The translations under genes and the position numbers were made by a program. From Bin55 sp964572845 (lineage in GTDB: Bacteria; Pseudomonadota; Gammaproteobacteria; Pseudomonadales; Azotimanducaceae), in NCBI GenBank assembly GCA_964572845.1, contig CAZNFX010000005.1, forward strand, positions 124,001 to 188,000: a DNA stretch of 64,000 bases, in the 5' to 3' direction. This document shows positions 9,433 through 18,226 of the stretch, piece after piece (the first letter of the stretch is position 1; each line of letters begins with the position of its first letter). The notes under the pieces were generated by a model. The model worked only from the letters and a program-made list of their open reading frames with translations. It made no database searches and had not been told where the DNA came from.

Positions 9433-10301
9433 AATCTAGCATCGTAGTAACCAATGACGACGGCGTCGAGTCGCAAGGGATACAAGTGTTGGCACGGGCA
9501 TTAGAAAATGCCGGTCATAAGGTTGTGGTGATCGCGCCCGATCACGACGCATCCGGCACGGGCACGTCGCTTGGTAGCTACTCGGCTACGAGACCAATTC
9601 AGTATTCGCGAACGACTCTAGGGGGACTCACAGGACCGGTGTACGCCATTGCTGGTCCGCCGGCGCTGTGTTCGATGCTTGCGGCAAATGAAGCCTTTGC
9701 CTCGACTCCTGATGTCGTGGTATCTGGCATTAATGCTGGAATGAACACCGGAAGATCGGTCGTGCATAGTGGTACGGTGGGAGCCGCACTTGCAGCTCAG
9801 AACTTTGGGCTGCGAGGAATGGCGGTAAGTTTGGGAAGTGGGGAACAATGGCACTGGGAAACCGCCGCTCGTGTTGCTGTGGATGTATTGCCTTGCTTGC
9901 TTCGAGGTCCGGTAAGATGTGTTGTCAACGTCAACGTACCAGGACTCCGTAGGGACCAAATCAAAGGAGTTCGCTGGTCTCACCTTGCGAAGTTTGGGAC
10001 GGTTAAAGCTGAAATCAAGGAAGTCGCGAACACTCATGTTCGAATCGCTAACGTGACGCGATCCGATTATGTTCCGGAATGGAACACCGACGTGGCTATG
10101 ACACGAGAGGGGATTGTTGCTCTTACGTCTCTTCAGGGTGCATGCGAGGTGTGGAGGGCGGATTGCCGAGCAGGCGAGTGGTTCGATCCGAAAGAACGAG
10201 TCAGTGGGTGCATGGCTGGGGATTCACTGCTTCCTCCAATTCTGTATAGAACCGTGCAGCAAAACTCTAACGTACTGCCAGGAAACCAACCGGAGACTTG
10301 A
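9429..10301 (+). CDS. surE: 5'/3'-nucleotidase SurE
   Basis: Survival protein E, a metal-dependent phosphatase that removes phosphate from nucleoside 5'- and 3'-monophosphates. Catalytic features seen are the N-terminal VTNDDGVES with the Asp pair at 10-11, Ser in DASGTGTSLG, and SGINAGMNTGRSVVHSGTVGAA, which supplies the conserved Asn and phosphate loop. At 290 aa it is longer than E. coli SurE (about 253), with the extra length at the C terminus. In most gammaproteobacteria surE sits with truD, pcm and nlpD; here it is instead coupled to an ADP-ribosylglycohydrolase gene by a 4 nt overlap. Confidence 0.92.
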   Translation: MKSSIVVTNDDGVESQGIQVLARALENAGHKVVVIAPDHDASGTGTSLGSYSATRPIQYSRTTLGGLTGPVYAIAGPPALCSMLAANEAFASTPDVVVSGINAGMNTGRSVVHSGTVGAALAAQNFGLRGMAVSLGSGEQWHWETAARVAVDVLPCLLRGPVRCVVNVNVPGLRRDQIKGVRWSHLAKFGTVKAEIKEVANTHVRIANVTRSDYVPEWNTDVAMTREGIVALTSLQGACEVWRADCRAGEWFDPKERVSGCMAGDSLLPPILYRTVQQNSNVLPGNQPET

Positions 10302-10334
10302 GTTGTGCATCCTCAACGCCCAAACTGGCGTTGA

Positions 10335-10805
10335 CTAGGGTTCGTCGGCCTTTGCCGGTTCTTTCGCGTTTTCAGTTTCAGGTGCATCGTCGGCCTCTGC
10401 CGACGTTTCTGTTGCAGTGGTCAACTTTTCTTGAGGTCCCTCTTGGACCAATTGAGCACGTCGAACTCTTTGAGTGGAGGATTTACTTTCGTTACCGTAG
10501 TAAGTGGACAGATAGTCGAGGACTTTTGATTGAGCGTCGCCTAGATCCCAAAGTTCCTCTTCTGCTTGCATTCGCTGTATTGACTTCAACCATCCTGCTC
10601 GATCCAGACGATGTTGTGCCAGTAAACGACCAGAATGACATGACGAACAGTTGACCTTGACGAGCTTCCAATTCTCGTCGGCGTCAACGTACAAGCCGGA
10701 CTCTGAATCTGTGGCTGATTGTTCATTCTCTTCAGCCAGGCTGAGAGCCGCAACCCCGCAAACCAGCAGGCTAGCTAACGTAAATCGCAATCCTATGGCA
10801 TGCAT
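10335..10805 (-). CDS. Monohaem cytochrome c, probable SorB-like subunit
   Basis: Small periplasmic c-type cytochrome (156 aa) with a signal peptide (residues 1-24, ending LSLAEE) and one haem site C53-SSC-H57. A likely axial Met lies in SIQRMQAEE. The last 45 residues are an Ala/Glu/Pro-rich, probably disordered tail. Its start lies 35 nt inside the 3' end of the sulfite-oxidase-like gene, a strong sign of a SorA-SorB-type pair in which the cytochrome takes electrons from the molybdenum subunit. The family link is by context and motif, not full alignment. Confidence 0.85.
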   Translation of the reverse strand: MHAIGLRFTLASLLVCGVAALSLAEENEQSATDSESGLYVDADENWKLVKVNCSSCHSGRLLAQHRLDRAGWLKSIQRMQAEEELWDLGDAQSKVLDYLSTYYGNESKSSTQRVRRAQLVQEGPQEKLTTATETSAEADDAPETENAKEPAKADEP

Positions 10806-12078
10806 TGTTCAGGTAACCTTTTGGATTCCAATTAGGCAGCACCATGGGTTGCGTGCTACCCAGACTGTCCGTGGCACGTGCCCAGACTTCGTAGTAACCC
10901 GCAGTTGGAAACTTGAGAATATGCTCCCAATTCTGCCAGGCTAGTCGATTTGCAGGAGGCTGGAGTTCGGCTTTCAACCAGGTGCGACCGAAATCCAAGG
11001 AAAGCTGCAGATTCTCTATTGAAGCGTCGCCCGACCAAGCGTGCCCCCGAATCTTTAGGCTGTCGCCAATGTCATGCTGAATACCTGATTTGGGAGAGGT
11101 GATCAGGGACTTTACCGGCATAGCGTGGATGATGCACATGTCTTCGTCAGCTACGACACCTCCAGGAGCAACAGGCTCGCATGGAACGCGATAGGATGGA
11201 CTTGCCATTTTCGGACCGTCGTGAACTACGTTGCGCACCGAGATTCGGTTCAACCATTTCCCTGAGACCGAGCCAGGCCAGCCGCCGAACACGAGCCGCA
11301 ATGGATGTCCGTTCATGGTGTGCAAGTCGCCGCCGTTCATGCCCCATACGATCATCGAATCGTCATCTAACGCTTTCTCGATGGGTACACCGCGAGAAAT
11401 TGGAATTCGGTCGCGGGCGCCGCTGATATGTGTATCTGCACCATAGAAAGCTACGTAGACCGCGCTGTCGCGGTCGAAGCCGGTGTCGGACAATACGTCA
11501 CGTAGCCGAATTCCGTTCCACTGCGGGCACCCCACGGCTCCAAGAGTCCACTGATTGCCAGAAACTGGTGGGTCGAATTCGGCTCGACCGTTGCCGCCGC
11601 ATTCAAGCACGAGCTGGCGCTCTATGTTTTCGAAACGACTCTTGAGCTCTTCTATTGTGTATGTCTTAGACTGGTCGACGGACTCTCCGTTAATGGTTAG
11701 AGTCCAGCTCTCTAGATCTACAGATTGAGGTGGAACGCCATTGTTGCGTATGAACAGCCGACTGGCTGGCGTTACATCGTCGTTCAGCAGGTGTGCGGGA
11801 GTCTCTGCGTTGAGTGGTCGATCGTTCAGAAGCGTCAAACCGTCCTTTCCCTCGATTGTGAAGAGTTCAGACGTGTCAGCGTGCGATGCCGGAATTAATC
11901 CCTGTGGTACGGACGCAGAATGTGCGACTCTTGCGCCTACAAGCGCACTAAAGGATGCCAATCCGGCTACGAACCCCCTGCGGCTCAATGGGTTCGATTT
12001 GCGTCCAAAGACTTCCCAATCGGCTCGTTCGGGGTCAGATGCAAAGAATTCGTGAAGACCGCGTTCTCTACTTTTCAT
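10771..12078 (-). CDS. Sulfite dehydrogenase/oxidase-like molybdopterin subunit (SorA-like)
   Basis: Periplasmic molybdenum enzyme of the sulfite oxidase family, expected to oxidise sulfite to sulfate and pass electrons to the adjacent cytochrome c. Counted from the ATG at 12078 (435 aa), it has a Tat signal (SRRGF at about 32-36 plus a hydrophobic stretch), a SUOX Moco domain with the molybdenum-ligand Cys160 in LVLECGGNGRAEF, and a C-terminal Mo-co dimerisation domain (SGIQHDIGDSLKIRGHAWSGD onward). An upstream TTG (12138) extends the frame but would bury the Tat signal 50 residues in. It overlaps the downstream cytochrome gene by 35 nt. The substrate may differ from sulfite; confidence is for the family. 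Confidence 0.9.
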   Translation of the reverse strand: MKSRERGLHEFFASDPERADWEVFGRKSNPLSRRGFVAGLASFSALVGARVAHSASVPQGLIPASHADTSELFTIEGKDGLTLLNDRPLNAETPAHLLNDDVTPASRLFIRNNGVPPQSVDLESWTLTINGESVDQSKTYTIEELKSRFENIERQLVLECGGNGRAEFDPPVSGNQWTLGAVGCPQWNGIRLRDVLSDTGFDRDSAVYVAFYGADTHISGARDRIPISRGVPIEKALDDDSMIVWGMNGGDLHTMNGHPLRLVFGGWPGSVSGKWLNRISVRNVVHDGPKMASPSYRVPCEPVAPGGVVADEDMCIIHAMPVKSLITSPKSGIQHDIGDSLKIRGHAWSGDASIENLQLSLDFGRTWLKAELQPPANRLAWQNWEHILKFPTAGYYEVWARATDSLGSTQPMVLPNWNPKGYLNNACHRIAIYVS

Positions 12079-12354
12079 TTCACTATCGATGTTTGTTGGT
12101 CGATGCTGTATGGCCCGCAAAGGGGTCGAAACCGGCAAGGAATTAACTCCCTAGTGGCCTCAGAGCATTCTAAGTGATGGCTGAACCATACAAAAATGCA
12201 CGGCAAGATCGAAATCGGCAGTCTGAATCCGCTCGTATACTTCTTTGAGACCCAGATCAGGAACAGATGCGTGATGACAGGCGGCCGATCGTTCTAGTAC
12301 GGATCGACGTAACGAATCTGACTCCGGGAATCCTTGGAAGGGCGTACCAAAGCT

Positions 12355-13419
12355 ATGCGAGACTCCAAAACTAAGACCCTCAAGATTGCATTTATTGGCG
12401 CAGGTGGAATCGCACGCACACACATGCGCTATTTGAGCAAGATGGGGGATGTTGACATTGTCTCTGTTGCGGACGTTGTCGAGGCCAATGCGGCCAGGCT
12501 TAGGGACGAGTTTGGGATTCCATCGACCTTCGCAGACTATAGGAGAATGCTCCATGAGATTCGACCTCAAGCTGTAAGTGTCTGCACGCCGAACGGCCTA
12601 CATGCGCCTTGTACGATTGCGGCTTTGGAATCGGGAGCCGATGTCTTGGTGGAAAAGCCCTTGGCATTGAATGCAGTGGAGGGAAAGCAAATGGTCGACG
12701 TGGCCAAGGCCAATGGTCGCAAGCTGGTCATAGGGTTTCAACACCGCTTCGAGCCTCGCACGCACTTTCTTAGAAACGCTGTGCGGGATGGCGAGCTAGG
12801 TGAAATTCTCTACGGACGCGTTCAAGCGCTGAGACGACGAGGCATTCCAAATTGGGGTGTGTTCGGCAGAAAGGAACTTCAGGGCGGAGGACCTCTCATC
12901 GACATTGGTGTTCATGTCTTGGAAACTGCACATTACGTAATGGGCTCTCCGAAGCCCATAGCTGCTCTTGGACAAACCTATCGCTACCTAGGTGACAAAC
13001 CGTCGACGGTTGTATCCGAGTGGCCAAATTGGGACTACAAGTCGTACGATGTTGAGGATCTAGCCGTTGGAATGATCAGGTTCGAGAATGGTGCGACTCT
13101 CAGTCTCGAAGCTAGCTTTGCAGCCCACATCGAAAAGGACAATTGGAATTTCGCCCTGATGGGAACGCAAGGAGGAGCGACGTGGGGGCCACCCCGCATA
13201 TTTCACGACCAACACAATCACATGGTGAATACAGAGCCTCATTGGTTGCCTAAGGAGTCTCAAGGAGACGCCTTTCGATTGAAGATGAGGAACTTTGTCG
13301 ACCATGCACTGCATGACCATGAGACATTGGCCCCGGCTGAGCACGGTCTGATGGTCCAAGAGATGCTTGATGGAATTTACCAATCTGCAGAATTGGGAAA
13401 GGAAGTGCAGATAGAATGA
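12355..13419 (+). CDS. Gfo/Idh/MocA family NAD(P)-dependent oxidoreductase
   Basis: Predicted sugar or inositol dehydrogenase. It has an N-terminal Rossmann fold (KIAFIGAGGIARTHMRYL), the central VEKPLALNAVEG motif whose Lys is catalytic in the family, and the C-terminal domain with GGGPLIDIGVHVLETAHYVMG supplying the Asp and His that act on the substrate. Length of 354 aa is typical. The ATG at 12355 has GGAAGGG about 12 nt upstream; an in-frame TTG at 12334 is less likely. It begins a run of same-strand genes with the beta-lactamase-fold hydrolase and radical SAM gene. The substrate is unknown. Confidence 0.9.
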   Translation: MRDSKTKTLKIAFIGAGGIARTHMRYLSKMGDVDIVSVADVVEANAARLRDEFGIPSTFADYRRMLHEIRPQAVSVCTPNGLHAPCTIAALESGADVLVEKPLALNAVEGKQMVDVAKANGRKLVIGFQHRFEPRTHFLRNAVRDGELGEILYGRVQALRRRGIPNWGVFGRKELQGGGPLIDIGVHVLETAHYVMGSPKPIAALGQTYRYLGDKPSTVVSEWPNWDYKSYDVEDLAVGMIRFENGATLSLEASFAAHIEKDNWNFALMGTQGGATWGPPRIFHDQHNHMVNTEPHWLPKESQGDAFRLKMRNFVDHALHDHETLAPAEHGLMVQEMLDGIYQSAELGKEVQIE

Positions 13420-13464
13420 CCGCTCTCTCTAACAAGTCCGCATGCACGGCAAGGAGATCGCGAA

Positions 13465-14640
13465 TTGGCCGAGAAAATGACTGCCGTTGAGTCAGTTCAG
13501 TTTGATAATTTGCAAGGCTCGGGAGTCAACCAATCTCAGCTGGAGATTCTTAGATCCCGGTCACGGAAGGAAGTCGAAGAGGGATTGTTGCCTTCTGTTC
13601 AATTCGCTGTAGCGCGAAACGGCTCGGTTGTTTGGTCCGAGGCGATTGGCAATGCGAACCTATCAACTTTGTACCCCATTTTTTCGTGTACGAAAGCTGT
13701 ACTCGCTTCGGCTGCATGGTTGCTCATACAGGAAGGGCGATTGCATAGCTCTGAGCACGTTGTAGACATCGTCCCGGAGTTTGCCACGAACGGCAAGCAC
13801 GAAGTTCGAGTGAGCGATCTTTTCCTGCACACAGCAGGCTTTCCCTCGGCTCCGTTTCGACCTCTCGAATGGGATGATCGGGAAAAACGGATGGCGCGCT
13901 TTTCACAGTGGCGGCTAAACTGGCCAACACGTGAGCGGTACGAATACCATCCCTCATCGTCCATGTGGGTTGTTGCGGAAATTGTCGAACGAAAGACAGG
14001 TCAGGATTTCCGATCGTATATACGCGAGCGAATAATCGATCCACTTCGCTTGGACGATCTCTACGTGGGATTGCCAGACTGTGAGAATTCTCGTGTGGCT
14101 ACACTGGAAATGGTTGGCGACCCGCTTACAAGTGAAGACTACGCTAGGCTTGGTCTGCCGGAGCCGCCGGAAACGGAGGTCACTCCCGACGCCATACTTA
14201 GTTTCAATCGCGCCGAGATTCGAGCAGTTGGAGTTCCGGGAGGAGGTGGCATTTCTACGGCTGCGGCCCTGGCCTTGTTTTACCAAGCGTTGCTGCACGG
14301 TGGTGCAAACGGGGGTGAGAGACTTTGGAGTCAGCAAACGCTAGATTTTGGATTGCGAGTCATAAGTGGAGACTACAAGGAGCTTCTAACGGATGTTCCA
14401 GTCAATCGATCCTTGGGAATGATTGTCGCCGGCGATGAGCGGAGGAATTTCCGTGGGTTCGGACACACCAACTCGGAGAGTGCATTTGGTCATGGGGGAG
14501 CAGGAGGTCAGATTGCCTGGGCCGATCCAGAAACGGGGTTGTCGTTTGCCTACGTGACGAACGGACACGACAGGAATCCGATGCGGATGGGGCGGCGTGG
14601 GGTTTCCTTATCGACCAAAGCAGCCGCACTAGTCAGCTAA
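13465..14640 (+). CDS. Class C beta-lactamase-fold serine hydrolase
   Basis: Serine hydrolase of the beta-lactamase/EstB/PBP-like family (391 aa), probably an esterase or peptidase. Ser74-x-x-Lys77 (FSCTKAV) is the nucleophile pair, Tyr in RYEYHPSSS takes the YxN position with Ser instead of Asn, and HGGAGGQIAW replaces the KTG box. No signal peptide is seen. The TTG at 13465 is chosen because AAGGAG lies 8 nt upstream; the ATG four codons later is too far from it. Many such proteins are wrongly called beta-lactamase; no resistance role is implied. Confidence 0.88.
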   Translation: MAEKMTAVESVQFDNLQGSGVNQSQLEILRSRSRKEVEEGLLPSVQFAVARNGSVVWSEAIGNANLSTLYPIFSCTKAVLASAAWLLIQEGRLHSSEHVVDIVPEFATNGKHEVRVSDLFLHTAGFPSAPFRPLEWDDREKRMARFSQWRLNWPTRERYEYHPSSSMWVVAEIVERKTGQDFRSYIRERIIDPLRLDDLYVGLPDCENSRVATLEMVGDPLTSEDYARLGLPEPPETEVTPDAILSFNRAEIRAVGVPGGGGISTAAALALFYQALLHGGANGGERLWSQQTLDFGLRVISGDYKELLTDVPVNRSLGMIVAGDERRNFRGFGHTNSESAFGHGGAGGQIAWADPETGLSFAYVTNGHDRNPMRMGRRGVSLSTKAAALVS

Positions 14641-14645
14641 TCGTA

Positions 14646-15779
14646 TTGGACGAATCGCGCTCAATCAAGGGCCGGGGAGCTACGATCAGCCCCTCGCCGC
14701 GTTACTTGAACACAACTACGATAGCCGAAGACGACGGTTGGAACATTGACGCCTTCCTGGCCGCCGAATTTCCGTCTGATCCGCCGATAACGCAGCTTTT
14801 CCCTGACAAGACGCGCAAACTGATCACCACCAACCAGTCTCCTGACGTGCCGTTTGATCGTTCGATCAATCCTTACAAGGGGTGCGAGCACGGATGCGTC
14901 TATTGCTTCGCGCGTCCAACGCACGCCTTTCTTGATCTCTCGCCTGGATTGGACTTTGAAACAAAGATCTACTACAAGACTGACCCAGTAGAGAGATTGC
15001 ATGAGGCGTTGAACGACCCCCAGTATGCCTGTAGGCCCATAGCCATAGGAACAAACACCGATCCCTACCAGCCCGTCGAGAAGGAGCTTGAAGTCACGCG
15101 CAGAATCCTCGAGACCCTTATTGAGTATCAACATCCGGTAAGCGTCGTAACCAAGGGCGTGCTGATTCTTCGTGACTTGGATCTACTGCAGGAGTTGGCT
15201 GAGCTGAACTTAATCAGCGTTGCGATTAGCGTAACAACTCTTCAGAATGACTTAAAGAGAAATCTCGAGCCCAGGACTGCGTCTCCAAGTGCTCGGCTTC
15301 GTATTTTGAGTGCATTGTCGAATGCGAACATTCCCGTGGGAGTAATGGTGGCCCCAATCATTCCAATGCTGAATGATCATGAATTGGAAGACATCGTAAG
15401 GCTGTCAGCAGAAGCTGGAGCTGAGTTTGCTGGCTATGTATTGATTCGATTGCCTTTGGAGGTTCGACCCTTGTTCGAAGACTGGCTCAATGAACACTAT
15501 CCCCTGAAAGCTGAACGGGTAATGAATCGAATAAGGGATTTGCATGAAGGCAAGACCTACGATCCTCGGTTTGGTCACAGAATGCGTGGAACAGGAGTCT
15601 ACGCAGACCTAATCAGAAAACGATTCGACGTCGCACGATCAAATTGTGGACTCAGCGTTTCGGAGAACAGGAGCGAGGTCGAGACAGAAGCAGGAAACCT
15701 CTTTGTCGATGCAGAGGGCGTCAAGCCGCTACGCACTGACTTGTTTAGACCAAGATACCAACAGACTTATCTCTTTTAG
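14646..15779 (+). CDS. PA0069-type radical SAM protein
   Basis: Radical S-adenosylmethionine protein of the spore-photolyase-like group, named after Pseudomonas PA0069. The 4Fe-4S ligands are C80, C84 and C87 in YKGCEHGCVYCFARPTH, followed by NTDPYQPVEKE and VVTKGVLILRDLDLL, which are family hallmarks. At 377 aa it is full length. It starts at a TTG six bases after the stop of the hydrolase gene, so the two are probably cotranscribed. The substrate of this family is not established. Confidence 0.9.
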   Translation: MDESRSIKGRGATISPSPRYLNTTTIAEDDGWNIDAFLAAEFPSDPPITQLFPDKTRKLITTNQSPDVPFDRSINPYKGCEHGCVYCFARPTHAFLDLSPGLDFETKIYYKTDPVERLHEALNDPQYACRPIAIGTNTDPYQPVEKELEVTRRILETLIEYQHPVSVVTKGVLILRDLDLLQELAELNLISVAISVTTLQNDLKRNLEPRTASPSARLRILSALSNANIPVGVMVAPIIPMLNDHELEDIVRLSAEAGAEFAGYVLIRLPLEVRPLFEDWLNEHYPLKAERVMNRIRDLHEGKTYDPRFGHRMRGTGVYADLIRKRFDVARSNCGLSVSENRSEVETEAGNLFVDAEGVKPLRTDLFRPRYQQTYLF

Positions 15780-15917
15780 CAAGAACCAGACTTCGTTGCA
15801 TGGTCTGGATCAAGCAGCAAAAATACAGACCACTTGCTGTGACCGTAGGTCTCGGCAACTTGGGATGTCGGGGAACTGCCTAGTAAGTTCTAGCTGGGAG
15901 TTGGACGCTGTAAGCAA

Positions 15918-16268
15918 CTATTTGAGAAATAGCAAAGCTGACAGAACTGCAACTGATATACCTAGAAAGGAAATGAACCCCGAGGAGCACACAATCGCCA
16001 CTAGGGGTGAGGTGGACTTGGCAAATACATCAGCGAGCTTTTGGGCGGTACATCCTGCGACGATTACCGACCCAAGAATGCAAAGGATCAATGCTTCGAT
16101 GTGCAATCCCCATGTGACACGCAAGAAACTGGCGTAGGAAGTAATCACAAGCAAGAACATGCCGGCGAAATTGAGCAGCTTGTTGCTGTATAGGTGCTGA
16201 CGAACCTGATCGGCAGAAAATTTCCGATTTGCCTTAGCGGTTTCGTATGTTCGACTGGAATCCATCAT
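15918..16268 (-). CDS. Small membrane protein of unknown function
   Basis: I do not recognise this gene. Starting at the ATG at 16268 (an upstream TTG at 16319 is possible) it encodes about 116 residues: a polar N terminus (DSSRTYETAKANRKFSADQVRQH) and three predicted membrane helices (NFAGMFLLVITSYASF, ALILCILGSVIVAG, and a long C-terminal SGFISFLGISVAVLSALLF). The regular helix pattern suggests a real gene, but no SD is visible. It is convergent with the radical SAM gene. Confidence 0.5.
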   Translation of the reverse strand: MMDSSRTYETAKANRKFSADQVRQHLYSNKLLNFAGMFLLVITSYASFLRVTWGLHIEALILCILGSVIVAGCTAQKLADVFAKSTSPLVAIVCSSGFISFLGISVAVLSALLFLK

Positions 16269-16394
16269 CAATGAGAAGATCAGCACTAATTCAAGCTTCG
16301 GACTTTCGTGCTCGCACAACTAAGTACATAGTACAGAACTTCTAACAGTTTGGACTAACCCTAAATCACTACACCTCAGGTTGCAGAATGCTTT

Positions 16395-17252
16395 CTAGGA
16401 GCCTTGATGGTCAATGATTACATCAACCTGGTCGCGAGGTCCATAAAAGTACGATCCGGGGCGAAACTCGTAACCCAAGTCCCCAAGCAGACGCCTTTGC
16501 CGAGGAGAACACCATTCGGCAAGGGCGGGCGTCATTTCGAAGTCGTATTGCCGCATGAACATCTGGCAATAGTTGTAGAGAATCGTTTTGCGAGCCCGAC
16601 CGGAAAGATTCTTGCACGGACCGTGCCACATGGAATGAGGAAACAGAATGCAATCGCCTGCTTCGGCGAGGACCTGGGTAGAACCTGGCGAAGTCGGAGT
16701 GACAGGAGTGTCGGTATCGAACGGAATTTGCTTCCTATGACTCCCGGGAAAGAGTGTTAGATTTCCTGAATCTCGTTTGGTGGTGTCCGTCAACACGTAC
16801 ATTGCCTTCATAGCCAATGGTGGACTTGATTCCGAGGGCCGAATGCGACGCAGTGCTTCGCCCCCATCCGTATGCGTATAGCCTGGAAAGGACTCGGATG
16901 ATGGTCGCACTATAGCTTGCGTCATGCTTAAGCAGATGTATGGACCCATAATGTCGACAATCAGGTCGAATACGTGTGGTCGATCCACTAGGTCGACAAA
17001 GTGCTTTCCATATGGGAGCAAGTCGCGTCGGTCCATCCAACCGTCGTTGTTCAGTGTGTCTGCGTGGGGCAGCCAACCGTAGTGTCCAATTGGAAGATTC
17101 TTGTCTCTTACAGGCTCAAAGCCCGGTACTCTACGCAATCGATCGATTTCAGAATTGAATAGTGCAACCTCGTTAGGACTGAGGGCATTTCGTATGACGA
17201 GATAGCCTTCTCTCTCCCAGTGCTCGCGTTGGTCTTTGGTTAGCTTGTTCAT
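16395..17252 (-). CDS. Phytanoyl-CoA dioxygenase family protein
   Basis: Full-length (285 aa) Fe(II)/2-oxoglutarate oxygenase of the PhyH family. The iron ligands are H127-T-D129 (GYTHTDGGE) and H210 (HSMWHGPCKN), with Arg219/221 (GRARKTILYN) as 2-oxoglutarate anchor. The N terminus KDQREHWEREGYLVIRNAL and the segment LTLFPGSHRKQIP are typical. This is the second PhyH-type gene within 10 kb but is not a close copy of the first. It is divergent from the DUF1932 dehydrogenase gene. Its substrate is unknown. Confidence 0.9.
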   Translation of the reverse strand: MNKLTKDQREHWEREGYLVIRNALSPNEVALFNSEIDRLRRVPGFEPVRDKNLPIGHYGWLPHADTLNNDGWMDRRDLLPYGKHFVDLVDRPHVFDLIVDIMGPYICLSMTQAIVRPSSESFPGYTHTDGGEALRRIRPSESSPPLAMKAMYVLTDTTKRDSGNLTLFPGSHRKQIPFDTDTPVTPTSPGSTQVLAEAGDCILFPHSMWHGPCKNLSGRARKTILYNYCQMFMRQYDFEMTPALAEWCSPRQRRLLGDLGYEFRPGSYFYGPRDQVDVIIDHQGS

Positions 17253-17313
17253 TTCGTACTATGCGGGAGCATCTGACCGTTAAGAGTTTAACTAAAGAAA
17301 CAGGAGCTTGTTG

Positions 17314-18138
17314 ATGCCAGAAGTCCTAATCCTACATCCCGGTGAAATGGGTGCATCTCTTGCATATGCCCTGAAAACCAAACTAAACCGTGCTCATTGG
17401 GTGAGTGCTGATCGTTCGGAATCCACCCATGTACGCGCAGGCAAATCTAGCATGATCCCTCATACATCTCTGGAAGAGGCATTAGATCAAGTTGGAGTCG
17501 TAATATCGGTATGCCCTCCCGAGTATGCAGTAGCAGTTGGCACCTCGGTTTTCGACTCGGGGTACTCTGGGTTGTTTTGCGATGCCAACGCCATCGCACC
17601 TTCGACGGCGCGACATCATCTTGAGAAATTTGGGGACAGATATGTCGACGGTGGGATTGTGGGACCGCCTGCATACAGGCACGATACGACGAGGTTGTAT
17701 TTGTCGGGCGTCCAGGCTAGTGAGGTAGTTAGACTGTTTTCGGGAACGGCCGTGGATGCGCGAGTTGTGGATGGCGATGAACTTGCCGCCTCGGCTGTGA
17801 AGATGTGCTACGCCGCATACACCAAGGGAACTTCTGCAATGCTGCTGGCGATCCGTAGTCTGGCTAGTGCGCATGGAGTCAACAGTACGCTTCATACGGA
17901 ATGGGACTTGTCGCAACCTTCTCTTTGGGAACGGTCAGAGAGAACAGGACCTGGTACAACTAGGAAAGCTTGGCGGTTTGCACCCGAAATGAGAGAAATC
18001 GCTAAGTCATTTAGCGATTCTGGACTGCCTCCAGGATTCCATGAGGCAGCAGCGGAAATCTACTCGCGCATGGCTTCGTTGAAAGACTCAAACCCCGTAG
18101 CGACTCGGACGCTAGCGAAGATGTTGCGCGACGTCTAG
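17314..18138 (+). CDS. NAD(P)-dependent dehydrogenase with DUF1932 domain
   Basis: Predicted 6-phosphogluconate-dehydrogenase-like oxidoreductase. The N-terminal Rossmann domain has ILHPGEMGASLAYAL in place of GxGxxG, a phrase seen in this subfamily, followed by VVISVCPPEYA and an 'ANAIAP' strand. The C-terminal DUF1932 half has SAVKMCYAAYTKGTSAML, with Lys in the catalytic Kxxx[NY] position. The ATG at 17314 has AGGAG 7 nt upstream, which decides it over two TTG codons just before. The chemistry of DUF1932 proteins is not settled. Confidence 0.87.
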   Translation: MPEVLILHPGEMGASLAYALKTKLNRAHWVSADRSESTHVRAGKSSMIPHTSLEEALDQVGVVISVCPPEYAVAVGTSVFDSGYSGLFCDANAIAPSTARHHLEKFGDRYVDGGIVGPPAYRHDTTRLYLSGVQASEVVRLFSGTAVDARVVDGDELAASAVKMCYAAYTKGTSAMLLAIRSLASAHGVNSTLHTEWDLSQPSLWERSERTGPGTTRKAWRFAPEMREIAKSFSDSGLPPGFHEAAAEIYSRMASLKDSNPVATRTLAKMLRDV

Positions 18139-18226
18139 CGGGTTAGCGATGGCGTATGAGGGTCAATACGGCCTTCATCGATTTCTAGACTCGACCAATC
18201 CGGAACGGTCGCCAATACATCTTGCT

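Noticed and set aside
13465..14640. Assignment as beta-lactamase resistance gene
   Set aside because: The YxN and KTG boxes are replaced and no signal peptide is visible; the fold is shared with esterases.
15786..15808. CCAGAC/GTCTGG inverted repeat after the radical SAM gene
   Set aside because: No U-run follows and the loop is 11 nt; too weak for a terminator call.
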